NCBI RefSeq assembly: GCF_001952855.1 | Contig: NZ_LPNO01000002.1 | Coordinates: 1-40,447 of the forward strand | Length of the DNA: 40,447 nt | Reading direction: 5' to 3' | Source of the DNA: Pseudomonas sp. ATCC PTA-122608 | GTDB lineage: Bacteria > Pseudomonadota > Gammaproteobacteria > Pseudomonadales > Pseudomonadaceae | In this document: positions 7,875 to 16,318 of the stretch, piece by piece | How the letters are laid out: every line of letters starts with the position of its first letter | Position numbering within the stretch: position 1 is the stretch's first letter | Program-made: the position numbers and the translations under genes | The notes under the pieces: generated by a model | Database searches by the model: none | What the model was told of the DNA's origin: nothing | What the model saw: the letters and a program-made list of their open reading frames with translations, nothing else

Positions 7875-9023
7875 TTAACGGTGACGCAGGCTGCGTTCCA
7901 TGCGGGCAATGCCTTCTTCCAGCATGGCCCGCGGGCAGCCGAAGTTCAGGCGCACGAACTGTTGGCTGTCATCGCCGAATTCCAGGCCGGCGCTGAGGCC
8001 GACTTTCGCCTGGTCGAGGAAGAACTGTTGCGGGTCGTCCAGGCCCAGGGCGCTGCAATCCAGCCAGGCCAGATAAGTGCCTTGGGGCGCATGCATCACC
8101 ACGCCAGGCAGGCGGGTTTGCACGGCATTGAGCAGGTAATCGCGGTTGGCTTGCAGGTAGGCCACCAGCGCTTGCAGCCAGTCGCCGCAGTCGCTGTAGG
8201 CTGCGCGGGTGGCTTCCAGGCCCAGCGGGCTGACACTGTCGACCATGCCGCAGCGGGCGCTATTGAAGCGCTCGCGGATCTCGGGGTTCTGGATCACCGC
8301 AAAGCAGGTCTTCAGCCCGGCCACGTTGTACGCCTTGCTCGCCGACATCAGGGTGATGGTGCGCTGGGCGATTTCCGGGCTGAGGCTGGCGGTTGGGATA
8401 TGCCGACGGCCGTCAAAACACAGCTCGGCGTGGATTTCATCGGAGACGATCAACGCGCCCTGGTCCAGGCAGGCGGTGGCCACCGCCAGCAGTTCTTCGC
8501 GGGGGAAGACCTTGCCCATCGGGTTGTGCGGGTTGCTCAACAGCAGCGCGCCGGCACCTTTGAGTGCCTCACGCATCGCGGGCAACGGCGTGAGGTACTC
8601 GCCCTCGGCGCTCAACTCAAACGGCACTTCGATCTTCGGCAGGTTCCAGTGGCCAGGGGCCAGGCGAATCGGGCGGTAGTTGGGGGTTTGCAACACCACC
8701 GGTTGCCCAGGCTGCACAAACGCGTGCAACGCCATGTTGAAACCAGGCTCGACACCCGGCAAAAACAGCAGCTCATTCGGCTGTACGCGCCAGGCGTACT
8801 TGGCCCACAAATCGGCGACGATCGCCTCACGCACGCCATCGCAGGCCACGCTGTAGCCGAGGATCTGCTGACCCAGGCGCTCGTGCAACGCCTGAAGCAC
8901 GGCCGGTGGCGCGGCGATGTCCATGTCGGCAATCCACATCGGCAGGACGTCTTGCGGGTAACGACTCCACTTGGTGCTGCCGGTGCCGAGGCGGGAGTGG
9001 ATCGTGTCGAAATCAAAGCTCAT
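7875..9023 (-). CDS. MalY/PatB-family PLP-dependent C-S lyase/aminotransferase
   Basis: This 382-aa fold-type I PLP enzyme begins with the family N-terminus (FDTIHSRLGTGSTKWSRY, LPMWIADMDIAAPP). Active-site segments are LLLSNPHNPMGKVFPREEL, IVSDEIHAELCF and the PLP lysine in MSASKAYNVAGLK. PatB/MalY enzymes cleave cystathionine or cysteine-type beta C-S bonds to pyruvate, ammonia and a thiol, in the cytoplasm. Length fits the family (~385). It lies 59 bp downstream of the azoreductase operon in the same direction, with a terminator-like hairpin between, so it probably has its own promoter or receives read-through. Assignment to a specific substrate is not possible. Confidence 0.88.
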   Translation of the reverse strand: MSFDFDTIHSRLGTGSTKWSRYPQDVLPMWIADMDIAAPPAVLQALHERLGQQILGYSVACDGVREAIVADLWAKYAWRVQPNELLFLPGVEPGFNMALHAFVQPGQPVVLQTPNYRPIRLAPGHWNLPKIEVPFELSAEGEYLTPLPAMREALKGAGALLLSNPHNPMGKVFPREELLAVATACLDQGALIVSDEIHAELCFDGRRHIPTASLSPEIAQRTITLMSASKAYNVAGLKTCFAVIQNPEIRERFNSARCGMVDSVSPLGLEATRAAYSDCGDWLQALVAYLQANRDYLLNAVQTRLPGVVMHAPQGTYLAWLDCSALGLDDPQQFFLDQAKVGLSAGLEFGDDSQQFVRLNFGCPRAMLEEGIARMERSLRHR

Positions 9024-9054
9024 GGGTGGCTCGTGTCAGGGAGGCGGGCGTGGA

Positions 9055-9078
9055 AATGGCGCTGATTCTAGCGCCATT
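9055..9078 (-). terminator. Perfect 9-bp hairpin after the azoreductase-like gene
   Basis: AATGGCGCT (9055-9063) and AGCGCCATT (9070-9078) form a perfect stem with a 6-nt loop, starting 5 bp after the stop codon of the 9083-9706 gene. On the minus strand it is followed by only a short T stretch, so it is a weak intrinsic terminator or an RNA 3'-end stabiliser. Confidence 0.55.
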
Positions 9079-9082
9079 AATT

Positions 9083-9706
9083 TTACGCGCCAGAGCTGAT
9101 TGCCGCTTGGGCTCCCGCTTGCCGGTAAAAAGCCCCGGACAACTGCTGTTGGGCCTGTTCCAGGCTGCGTTGCACGGCGGCTTCGCCACGGACCATGGCG
9201 CCCAGATAGGCGAACTCCACCGTGCGGATGCCCACGGTGCCGAGGATCGCCTGCAGGTAGGGCGTGAGGAAGTCGGGTTCGCGGTTTTTTCGCGAACTTC
9301 CGGAACTGACCAGCACAAAGGTTGGCCGGTCCTGGAGCAAGGCGACTTTTTCAAACTGCGGGCTGACGGTGAAACTGCGGTGGATACGCACCACATGATC
9401 GATCCAGCACTTAAGCGCTGCCGGCACCGTGAAGTTGTGCACCGGGGTGCAGATAATCAGCAGGTCACAAGCCTCAAGCTCGACGATCAGTTGCTCGGAC
9501 AGCGCCGTTGCCGCGCCACTGAGCCCGCCAGGCGTGGTCAGTGCGTTGGCGTATTCCCGGGTCAGCGGTGGCAGGGCCTGGCCGCCGTAGTCGCGCTCGA
9601 CCACTTTGGCCTCGGGCGCCTGTTCACGGAGCAGGGCGCGGGCCAGGCGGAAGGTCTGGGCCGCCTTGCCGTGGGGGCTGAAACTCAGCAGCAGGGCGCG
9701 GGTCAT
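9083..9706 (-). CDS. Azoreductase/quinone-reductase-like flavodoxin-fold NAD(P)H oxidoreductase
   Basis: This 207-aa protein is of the flavodoxin_2/AzoR type. The FMN-phosphate loop is near the N-terminus (LLSFSPHGKAAQTFRLARAL). The second FMN loop region is TPVHNFTVPAALKCWIDHVV, and the third is FVLVSSGSSRKNREPDFLTP. AzoR-type enzymes use FMN and NAD(P)H for two-electron reduction of quinones, azo dyes or nitro compounds in the cytoplasm. The start ATG overlaps the preceding GNAT stop by 4 nt (ATGA), so the genes are translationally coupled. It is last in a three-gene operon with an AhpD-like protein and a GNAT, suggesting a detoxification unit. Substrate is unknown. Confidence 0.8.
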   Translation of the reverse strand: MTRALLLSFSPHGKAAQTFRLARALLREQAPEAKVVERDYGGQALPPLTREYANALTTPGGLSGAATALSEQLIVELEACDLLIICTPVHNFTVPAALKCWIDHVVRIHRSFTVSPQFEKVALLQDRPTFVLVSSGSSRKNREPDFLTPYLQAILGTVGIRTVEFAYLGAMVRGEAAVQRSLEQAQQQLSGAFYRQAGAQAAISSGA

Positions 9707-10143
9707 TGGCTCAGATCCTGAGAAAAGTGCATCCCCAGCGGCAGCAGGCCCTGGCGGAAATAGAAGCGCTGGGCCAAGGCCATGTGCATGCCGGTGTCCA
9801 GCACCAGGTAGCGATAACCCAGGCGGCGGGTGTGCTGGCGTACCTGATCCAGCAGCCGTTCGCCCAGGCGTCGGCGTTGCAGGGAAGCGTCTACTACCAG
9901 GTCATCGACGTAGATAAAGCGGTCATACAGCAGGTTTTCCGTCAGGCGGTAACCGGCCAGGCCCAGCACCTGGCCGTTTTCCCGGGCGGCCAGCAGGCGG
10001 TAGCCGTTTTCCCGCTGGCGCTGGATCTGCTGGACGAAGGCGTGCGGGTCTTCGAGCTTTGGCCGCAGCTGCTGCATGACGGCAAAGCAGGCCAGGCAGT
10101 CGGCGTCGCTTTCGATGTGCACAAACTCAACAGAGTCATTCAT
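9703..10143 (-). CDS. GNAT-family N-acetyltransferase
   Basis: This 146-aa single GNAT domain has the beta-4 strand and acetyl-CoA loop YVDDLVVDASLQRRRLGERLLD, in which RRRLGERL corresponds to the R/Q-x-x-G-x-G/A pyrophosphate loop. A later strand is YLVLDTGMHMALAQRFYFRQG. It would transfer an acetyl group from acetyl-CoA to an amine. It overlaps the AhpD-like gene by 8 nt upstream and the azoreductase-like gene by 4 nt downstream, so it is the middle gene of a tightly packed operon. The substrate cannot be inferred. Confidence 0.82.
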   Translation of the reverse strand: MNDSVEFVHIESDADCLACFAVMQQLRPKLEDPHAFVQQIQRQRENGYRLLAARENGQVLGLAGYRLTENLLYDRFIYVDDLVVDASLQRRRLGERLLDQVRQHTRRLGYRYLVLDTGMHMALAQRFYFRQGLLPLGMHFSQDLSQ

Positions 10144-10612
10144 GGTTGCCGTGCTCCATGTGCGCTTTTACGGCGGCAGGGACTTTGCGAAAGCTGATGG
10201 CGACGCGGTTCAGGGCGTTCATCAGGGCGATAGCCAGGGTCAGGTCGGCAATTTCCTTGTCATCGAAGACGGCCTTGGCCTCGGCATAGTGTTCGTCCGG
10301 CACCTCGGTTTGTGCGACCTGGGTGACCGACTCGGCCCAAGCTAACGCGCCACATTCACGCGGGGTGAACAACGGCAAGGCTTCGCGCCATGCGGCCAGC
10401 AGCATCAGCTTTTCCAGGCTCACGCCCTGTTTGAGCAGGTCGCGGGAATGGGAGTCCAGGCAGTAGGCGCAACCGTTGAGTTGGGAAACCCGCAGGTACA
10501 CCAGGTCAATCAACTCCTTCTCCAGGCCGCAGCCGTGGATGTAGCTGTGCACCGAACCAAGTGCCTTGTAGCCGGCGGGCGCTGCCTGGGCGTAGTCGAG
10601 ACGGTGTTGCAT
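10136..10612 (-). CDS. AhpD-like carboxymuconolactone decarboxylase-family protein
   Basis: This 158-aa alkylhydroperoxidase-like protein has the catalytic CxxC with the downstream His of the family: LNGCAYCLDSHSRDLLKQG (CAYC at ~48-51, H ~55). Members reduce peroxides or handle thiol redox; many are of unknown substrate. The start ATG at 10612 has AAGGA 7 nt upstream. It is the first gene of the operon leading into the GNAT and azoreductase-like genes. It is divergent from the MocR-type regulator, with a gap of ~134 bp, so that regulator is the obvious candidate controller. Confidence 0.85.
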   Translation of the reverse strand: MQHRLDYAQAAPAGYKALGSVHSYIHGCGLEKELIDLVYLRVSQLNGCAYCLDSHSRDLLKQGVSLEKLMLLAAWREALPLFTPRECGALAWAESVTQVAQTEVPDEHYAEAKAVFDDKEIADLTLAIALMNALNRVAISFRKVPAAVKAHMEHGNHE

Positions 10613-10746
10613 GCTGTGTTCCTTGCTGTGGTGAAGTGATGTCGTCAGTTTGGCGGCCTGGTCGCCGGCTCAATAGGGCCAAGAATGGACAAGCGGGTTG
10701 GGACAAGATCAGACTCCAGCGCTGATTCACTGTGAGCCGGATAACG

Positions 10747-12120
10747 ATGTCGTCACTGCCCAAATACCAGGAGATTTACCGGCGCTTTCGCCAGGCCATT
10801 GATCAGGGCCAACTGCGTCCTGGCGAACGGGTGCCGTCGGTGCGCAGCCTGGCCCAGGAGCTGAAGGTGGCCCGGGGCACCGTGGAGACCGCCTACCAGT
10901 TGCTGGTCAGCGAGGGGTTCTTCCTGGCGCGCGGGCAAGCGGGAACGGTGGTGGCCGATGCGCTGCCGCAGCGGTCAATCAAGTCGCTGGCGGTCGAATC
11001 GCAGACCTTGGCGCCGACCTCTGCGCCGCGCCTGTTGCAACTGGGCTTGCCGGCACTCGATAGCTTTCCGCGCAAGTTATGGGCGCGCCTGGTCACCCGG
11101 CAGGTCCGGCGTGTCGACGTCAACAGCCTGGCCATGGGTGACGTGCGCGGTGCCCGGTCGCTGCGTGTGGCGATTGCTCAATACCTGGCGTTGTACCGTG
11201 GCGTGGCGTGCTCGCCGGAGCAGGTGTTCGTGTGTGCCGGTTACTCGGCGTGCCTCGCGCTGGTGTGTGATGCGTTGCAGATGGCAGGCCAGCATTGCTG
11301 GTTCGAAGACCCGGGCTATTTGCATGCGCGGCAGTTGTTGCTCCACTTGGGGGTGAAGTTAATGCCGGTGCCGGTCGACCGTGACGGGCTCGATGTCGAG
11401 GAGGGCGTACGGCGTGCTCCAAAGGCGCGGCTGGCGATTGTCACGCCGGCTCACCAAAGCCCGCTGGGTGTCGCCCTCAGTGCCACCCGGCGCCGTAGCC
11501 TGCTCGACTGGGCGCAGGTCCATGGCGGCTGGGTGGTGGAAGACGACTACGACAGTGAGTTTCGTTACAAGGGCCAGCCCTTGGCGGCGCTCAAAAGCCA
11601 GGACACGGCGGACCGGGTGATTTACTCGGGCAGCTTCAGCAAGATGCTGTTCCCGGGGTTGCGGCTGGGCTATCTGGTGGTGCCGCACGCGTTGCTGCTG
11701 GCATTTGAGGCCAGCGCCCGCGTCCTGCAAAATCGCAGTGCCGAGTTGCTGCAAGCCACCACCGCCGACTTTCTCGACCAGGGCCATTTCACCCGGCACC
11801 TGAAAAAAATGCGCCAGCTCTACACCCAGCGGCGCGGCTTTCTGGTGGATGCGCTGAACAGTCTTTGCGGGGCGTTTTTGCAGGTCGATGAGCAGTCTGG
11901 CGGGATCAATTTGCTGGCGCGGTTGCGGGTGGAGGTCTCTGATCAGGTGGTTGCGTCCCAGGCCGCCGTCGCGGGGCTGGGGATTCAGGCACTGTCTGGC
12001 TGGAGCATCGAAACGGGTCGCCAGCAAGGGCTGTTGATGGGTTTCACCAACCTGGCGACACGCCAGCAGGCGGTGGAGGCGGCGTTGCTGTTGCGGGAGG
12101 TCATCAGGGGGGCTTTATGA
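10747..12120 (+). CDS. MocR/PdxR-type regulator (GntR wHTH fused to aminotransferase-like domain)
   Basis: The protein has 457 aa from the ATG at 10747; a GTG at 10732 is an alternative start and neither has a strong Shine-Dalgarno. Residues ~8-75 form the GntR winged helix (YQEIYRRFRQAIDQGQLRPG, VPSVRSLAQELKVARGTVET). The rest is a fold-type I aminotransferase-like domain with DPGYLHARQLLLHLG, VVEDDYDSEFRY and the PLP-lysine motif YSGSFSKMLFPGLRLGYLVV. Such regulators sense PLP or a PLP-amine adduct. It is divergent from the AhpD/GNAT/azoreductase operon and 81 bp upstream of ldcA on the same strand, so either could be its target. Confidence 0.9.
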   Translation: MSSLPKYQEIYRRFRQAIDQGQLRPGERVPSVRSLAQELKVARGTVETAYQLLVSEGFFLARGQAGTVVADALPQRSIKSLAVESQTLAPTSAPRLLQLGLPALDSFPRKLWARLVTRQVRRVDVNSLAMGDVRGARSLRVAIAQYLALYRGVACSPEQVFVCAGYSACLALVCDALQMAGQHCWFEDPGYLHARQLLLHLGVKLMPVPVDRDGLDVEEGVRRAPKARLAIVTPAHQSPLGVALSATRRRSLLDWAQVHGGWVVEDDYDSEFRYKGQPLAALKSQDTADRVIYSGSFSKMLFPGLRLGYLVVPHALLLAFEASARVLQNRSAELLQATTADFLDQGHFTRHLKKMRQLYTQRRGFLVDALNSLCGAFLQVDEQSGGINLLARLRVEVSDQVVASQAAVAGLGIQALSGWSIETGRQQGLLMGFTNLATRQQAVEAALLLREVIRGAL

Positions 12121-12201
12121 AGGCGGGTTGAACATCTTCATTCGCCACATCCGCTCCGAGCTTCTACCCTGAAGGCATAGCCCTCAGGACGCCAAGCGCT
12201 C

Positions 12202-14457
12202 ATGTACAAAGACCTGAAGTTCCCGGTTCTGATCGTACACCGCGACATCAAGGCCGACACCGTTGCCGGCGACCGCGTCCGGGGCATTGCCCGGGAGCTG
12301 GAACAGGAGGGCTTCAGTATCTTTTCGGCGGTGGACTACGCCGAGGGGCGCCTGGTGGCTTCGACCCATCACGGCTTGGCCTGCATGCTGATTGCTGCAG
12401 AGGGTGCCGGGGAAAATACTCACCTGATGCAAAACATGGTGGAGCTGATCCGGCTGGCGCGGGTGCGGGCGCCGAACCTGCCGATCTTTGCCCTCGGTGA
12501 GCAAGTCACCCTGGAAAACGCCCCGGCCGACGCCATGAGTGAACTCAACCAATTGCGGGGCATTCTTTACCTGTTTGAAGACACCGTGCCGTTTCTTGCG
12601 CGGCAAGTCGCACGGGCCGCGCGGGCTTACCTGGATGGCCTGTTGCCGCCATTCTTCAAGGCCCTGGTGCAGCACACGGCGGATTCGAATTATTCCTGGC
12701 ACACCCCCGGCCATGGCGGTGGCGTGGCCTATCGCAAGAGCCCGGTGGGGCAGGCGTTTCATCAGTTCTTCGGGGAAAATACCCTGCGTTCGGACTTGTC
12801 GGTGTCGGTGCCGGAATTGGGCTCGCTGCTGGACCACACCGGCCCGCTGGCCGAAGCCGAGGCCCGGGCGGCGCGCAACTTCGGCGCGGATCACACCTAC
12901 TTCGTGATCAATGGCACGTCCACGGCCAACAAGATTGTCTGGCACTCGATGGTCGGCCGGGATGACCTGGTGCTGGTGGACCGCAACTGCCACAAGTCGG
13001 TACTGCATTCGATCATCATGACCGGCGCCATTCCGCTGTACCTGTGCCCGGAGCGCAATGAACTGGGGATCATCGGGCCGATTCCCCTGAGCGAGTTCAG
13101 CCCCGAGTCGATCCGCGCCAAGATCGAGGCCAGCCCACTGACCCGAGGGCGACCGGCCAAGGTCAAGCTGGCAGTGGTGACTAATTCCACCTACGACGGC
13201 CTTTGCTACAACGCCGAGCTGATCAAGCTGCAACTGGGCAACAGTGTCGAGGTGCTGCACTTTGACGAAGCCTGGTACGCCTACGCGGCGTTTCATGAGT
13301 TCTTCGCCGGGCGCTATGGCATGGGCACGTCGCGCACGGTCGACAGCCCGCTGGTGTTCACCACGCACTCCACACACAAGCTGCTGGCGGCGTTCAGCCA
13401 GGCGTCGATGATCCATGTGCAGGATGGTGGGGCGCGCAAGCTCGACCGCGACCGCTTCAACGAAGCGTTCATGATGCACATTTCCACCTCGCCGCAGTAC
13501 AGCATCATCGCCTCCCTGGATGTGGCGTCGGCAATGATGGAAGGGCCGGCGGGGCGGTCGTTGCTGCAAGAGATGTTTGACGAGGCCCTGAGCTTTCGTC
13601 GCGCCCTGGCCAACCTGCGCCAGCATATTGCCGCCGAAGACTGGTGGTTCTCCATCTGGCAGCCGCCGCTGGTGGCGGGCATTGACCGGGTGGTGACGGC
13701 GGACTGGCTGCTGCAACCCCAGGCCGACTGGCATGGCTTTGGCGATATCGCCGAAGACTATGTGCTGCTGGACCCGATAAAGGTCACCCTGGTGATGCCC
13801 GGCCTGAACGCCGGCGGCGCCTTGAGCGAGTGCGGAATCCCCGCCGCAGTGGTCAGTAAATTCCTCTGGGAGCGTGGGCTGGTGGTGGAAAAGACCGGGC
13901 TGTATTCGTTCCTCGTGCTGTTTTCCATGGGCATCACCAAAGGCAAGTGGAGTACCCTGCTCACCGAATTGCTGGAATTCAAGCGCAGTTATGACGCCAA
14001 CGTGAGCCTTGCTGTCTGTTTGCCATCGGTGTTTCAGCAGGGCCCGGTGCGGTATCAAGGGCTGGGGTTAAAGGACTTGTGTGACCAGTTGCACAGCTGC
14101 TACCGCAGCAATGCCACGGCCAAGCACCTGAAGCGGATGTACACGGTCTTGCCGGAAATCGCCATGAAACCGGCCGACGCCTACGACCTGCTGGTCAAGG
14201 GCGAAGTCGAGGCGGTGTCCATCGACGCTTTGCCAGGACGCGTTGCAGCGGTCATGCTGGTGCCTTACCCACCGGGCATTCCGTTGATCATGCCGGGTGA
14301 GCGGTTCACCGAGTCGACTCGCTCGATCATTGATTACCTGGCGTTTGCCAGGACGTTCGACAGTAGTTTCCCCGGCTTTGTCGCCGATGTTCATGGACTG
14401 CAACACGAAGATGACGGCAATGGTCGCTGTTACACCGTCGATTGCATCAAGGGTTAA
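12202..14457 (+). CDS. ldcA: Lysine decarboxylase (Orn/Lys/Arg decarboxylase family)
   Basis: This 751-aa protein has the length and layout of Pseudomonas LdcA (PA1818 in P. aeruginosa). An N-terminal wing domain of ~120 aa is followed by the PLP domain. Key segments are SWHTPGHGGGVAYRKSPVG, the substrate-side loop DLSVSVPELGSLLDHTGP, HFDEAWYAYAAFHEFFAGRY and the PLP lysine in THSTHKLLAAFSQ (K393). The C-terminal domain ends with PYPPGIPLIMPGERF. It decarboxylates L-lysine to cadaverine in the cytoplasm, for lysine catabolism and pH homeostasis. The start ATG at 12202 has AGGA about 12 nt upstream. A GNAT gene follows after 2 nt. In P. aeruginosa ldcA is under ArgR; no ArgR site was identified here. 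Confidence 0.9.
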   Translation: MYKDLKFPVLIVHRDIKADTVAGDRVRGIARELEQEGFSIFSAVDYAEGRLVASTHHGLACMLIAAEGAGENTHLMQNMVELIRLARVRAPNLPIFALGEQVTLENAPADAMSELNQLRGILYLFEDTVPFLARQVARAARAYLDGLLPPFFKALVQHTADSNYSWHTPGHGGGVAYRKSPVGQAFHQFFGENTLRSDLSVSVPELGSLLDHTGPLAEAEARAARNFGADHTYFVINGTSTANKIVWHSMVGRDDLVLVDRNCHKSVLHSIIMTGAIPLYLCPERNELGIIGPIPLSEFSPESIRAKIEASPLTRGRPAKVKLAVVTNSTYDGLCYNAELIKLQLGNSVEVLHFDEAWYAYAAFHEFFAGRYGMGTSRTVDSPLVFTTHSTHKLLAAFSQASMIHVQDGGARKLDRDRFNEAFMMHISTSPQYSIIASLDVASAMMEGPAGRSLLQEMFDEALSFRRALANLRQHIAAEDWWFSIWQPPLVAGIDRVVTADWLLQPQADWHGFGDIAEDYVLLDPIKVTLVMPGLNAGGALSECGIPAAVVSKFLWERGLVVEKTGLYSFLVLFSMGITKGKWSTLLTELLEFKRSYDANVSLAVCLPSVFQQGPVRYQGLGLKDLCDQLHSCYRSNATAKHLKRMYTVLPEIAMKPADAYDLLVKGEVEAVSIDALPGRVAAVMLVPYPPGIPLIMPGERFTESTRSIIDYLAFARTFDSSFPGFVADVHGLQHEDDGNGRCYTVDCIKG

Positions 14458-14459
14458 GA

Positions 14460-15047
14460 ATGTTTATGCAAGCTGTAATGAACCCGAAGTACCCGGGTCT
14501 CAGTGTCCGTGTGGCTGATGAGGGATTTGACGCCTACGTGTGGGGTAACGACTTCAGCTTTGAGGTCAACGCCTACGGTGTGCCGGAAATGGGCAAGCGC
14601 GTCGATCAGTGGGCGGTGGAGCGTATCGTGCCGTACCGCAAATGCTACGGCATCGACCCCGAGGAATTCGCCAGCTTCCGTGACGCGGCCGACAGTGCTG
14701 TGTTCATGGCGTACCTGGATGACCGGCCCGTTGGGCACATCGTGGTCAGCACCAACTGGAACGGCTTTGCCCATGTGGACGAGCTGGCGGTGGTATTGCC
14801 GGCGCGGCGCCACGGGGTGGCCAAGGCATTGCTGGACGTGGCCCAATTCTGGAGCCGCAAGAAAAACCTGCCGGGGATGATGCTGGAAACCCAGAACAAC
14901 AACCTTGGTGCCTGCCGGTTGTATGAGCGCTGCGGGTATGTGATGGGCGGAATCGACCACCTGCGCTATCGCGGGATTGATCCGCAGACCCGTGAAGTGG
15001 CGATTTTCTGGTATCGGTTGTTCAGGACAGAACTGGAAGCGGTCTGA
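14460..15047 (+). CDS. Streptothricin-acetyltransferase-like GNAT
   Basis: This 195-aa GNAT starts at ATG 14460, two nt after the ldcA stop, with AGGG 6 nt upstream inside the ldcA end. The acetyl-CoA region is HVDELAVVLPARRHGVAKAL with a degenerate Q/R-x-x-G-x-G/A loop (RRHGVA). It is followed by LETQNNNLGACRLYERCGY and MGGIDHLRYRG, which are hallmarks of streptothricin acetyltransferases (LETQ-N--A-RLY--CGF-LGG-D). Those enzymes acetylate the beta-lysyl group of the antibiotic. Tight coupling to lysine decarboxylase suggests a lysine- or cadaverine-like amine as native substrate (inference). The 3' end is followed directly by the palindromic array. Confidence 0.8.
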   Translation: MFMQAVMNPKYPGLSVRVADEGFDAYVWGNDFSFEVNAYGVPEMGKRVDQWAVERIVPYRKCYGIDPEEFASFRDAADSAVFMAYLDDRPVGHIVVSTNWNGFAHVDELAVVLPARRHGVAKALLDVAQFWSRKKNLPGMMLETQNNNLGACRLYERCGYVMGGIDHLRYRGIDPQTREVAIFWYRLFRTELEAV

Positions 15048-15062
15048 GCTTCACCGATCAAC

Positions 15063-16318
15063 TGTAGGAGCTGCCGAGCTTTAGCGAGGCAGCTCCTACA
15101 TTCGATTTGCGCAAGCCAAGTACTTGCGATCAAACACCCAACCCCCAAACTCCCCCCGATCCCCTGTGGGAGCCGTCGAGCCCCAGCGAGGCCGCGATCG
15201 CGGTGTGTCAGGCAACCTCTTTATCGACCATGCCGCCGCCATCGCAGCCTCGCTAAAGCTCGACTGCTCCCACATTCGATTTGCGCAACCCAAGTACTTG
15301 CGACCGAACACACAACCCCCAGACTTCCCCCGCCCCCTGTGGGAGCCGTCGAGCCCCAGCGAGGCCGCGATAGCGGTGTGTCAGGCAACCTATTTATCGG
15401 CTATGCCGCCGCCTTCGCAGCCTCGCTAAAGCTCGACAGCTCCCACATTCGATTTGCGCAAGCCGAGTGCTTGCGATCAAACACACAACTACCAAACGTC
15501 CCCCGATCCCCTGTGGGAGCCGTCGAGCCCCAGCGAGGCCGCGATAGCGGTGTGTCAGGCAACCTCTTTATCGACTGTGCCGCCGCCTTCGCAGCCTCGC
15601 CAGGGCTCGACAGCTCCCACATTCGATCTGCGCAACCCGAGTGCTTGCGATCAAACACACAACTCCCAGACTTCGCCCGATCCCCTGTGGGAGCCGTCGA
15701 GCCCCAGCGAGGCCGCGATAGCGGTGTGTCAGGCAACCTATTTATCGGCTATGCCGCCGCCTTCGCAGCCTCGCTAAAGCTCGACAGCTCCCACATTCGA
15801 TCTGCGCAACCCGAGTGCTTGCGATCAAACACACAACTACCAAACGTCCCCCGATCCCCTGTGGGAGCCGTCGAGCCCCAGCGAGGCCGCGATAGCGGTG
15901 TGTCAGGCAACCTATTTATCGGCTATGCCGCCGCCTTCGCAGCCTCGCCAGGGCTCGACAGCTCCCACATTCGATTTGCGCAACCCAAGTACTTGCGACT
16001 GAACACACAACCCCCAGACTTCCCCCGCCCCCTGTGGGAGCCGTCGAGCCCTAGCGAGGCCGCGATAGCGGTGTGTCAGGCAACCTCTTTATCGACCATG
16101 CCGCCGCCTTCGCAGCCTCGCTAAAGCTCGAGAGCCCCCACATTCGATCTGCGCAGCCCGAGTGCTTGCGATCAAACATACAACTCCCAGACTTCCCCCG
16201 ATCCCCTGTGGGAGCCGTCGAGCCCCAGCGAGGCCGCGATAGCGGTGTGTCAGGCAACCTATTTATCGACGATGCAGCGGCCTTCGCAGCCTCGCCAGGG
16301 CTCGACAGCTCCCACATT
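15063..16318. repeat. Tandem array of ~174-bp palindromic units
   Basis: Eight units are present. Unit 0 is a compact perfect hairpin, TGTAGGAGCTGCC (15063-15075) with its complement (15088-15100), plus spacer. Units 1-7 begin (CTGTGGGAGCC) at 15164, 15337, 15511, 15685, 15859, 16032 and 16206, so the period is 173 or 174 bp. Each full unit has ~40-bp palindrome arms around a variable loop, then a ~60-bp spacer (CATTCGATTTGCGCAA, then ACTTGCGATCAAACACACAA). The last unit lacks the spacer and its final bases TCA (16318-16320) are the LysR stop codon. Arms vary between CCC and TTT versions, as do loops (CCTCTTTATCGACC or CCTATTTATCGGCT). The array fills the whole convergent gap between the GNAT and LysR genes. 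It is not a CRISPR, as the spacers are repeated too. Confidence 0.93.

Noticed and set aside
6479..9065. 505-aa and 480-aa plus-strand ORFs over the HrpK-like and MalY-like genes
   Set aside because: They are shadow frames, Val/Ala/Gly-rich translations without recognisable domains.
12184..14058. 624-aa ORF antisense to ldcA
   Set aside because: It is a shadow of a well-supported gene on the other strand.
15339..16124. Plus-strand ORF of 261 aa made of 58-residue repeats
   Set aside because: It arises because the palindromic unit is 174 bp, a multiple of three. It follows the DNA repeat exactly, breaks where a unit is 173 bp, and has no plausible start signal.
15063..16318. Possible CRISPR array
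   Set aside because: Both the palindromes and the spacers between them are repeated, the units are 174 bp, and there are no cas genes.
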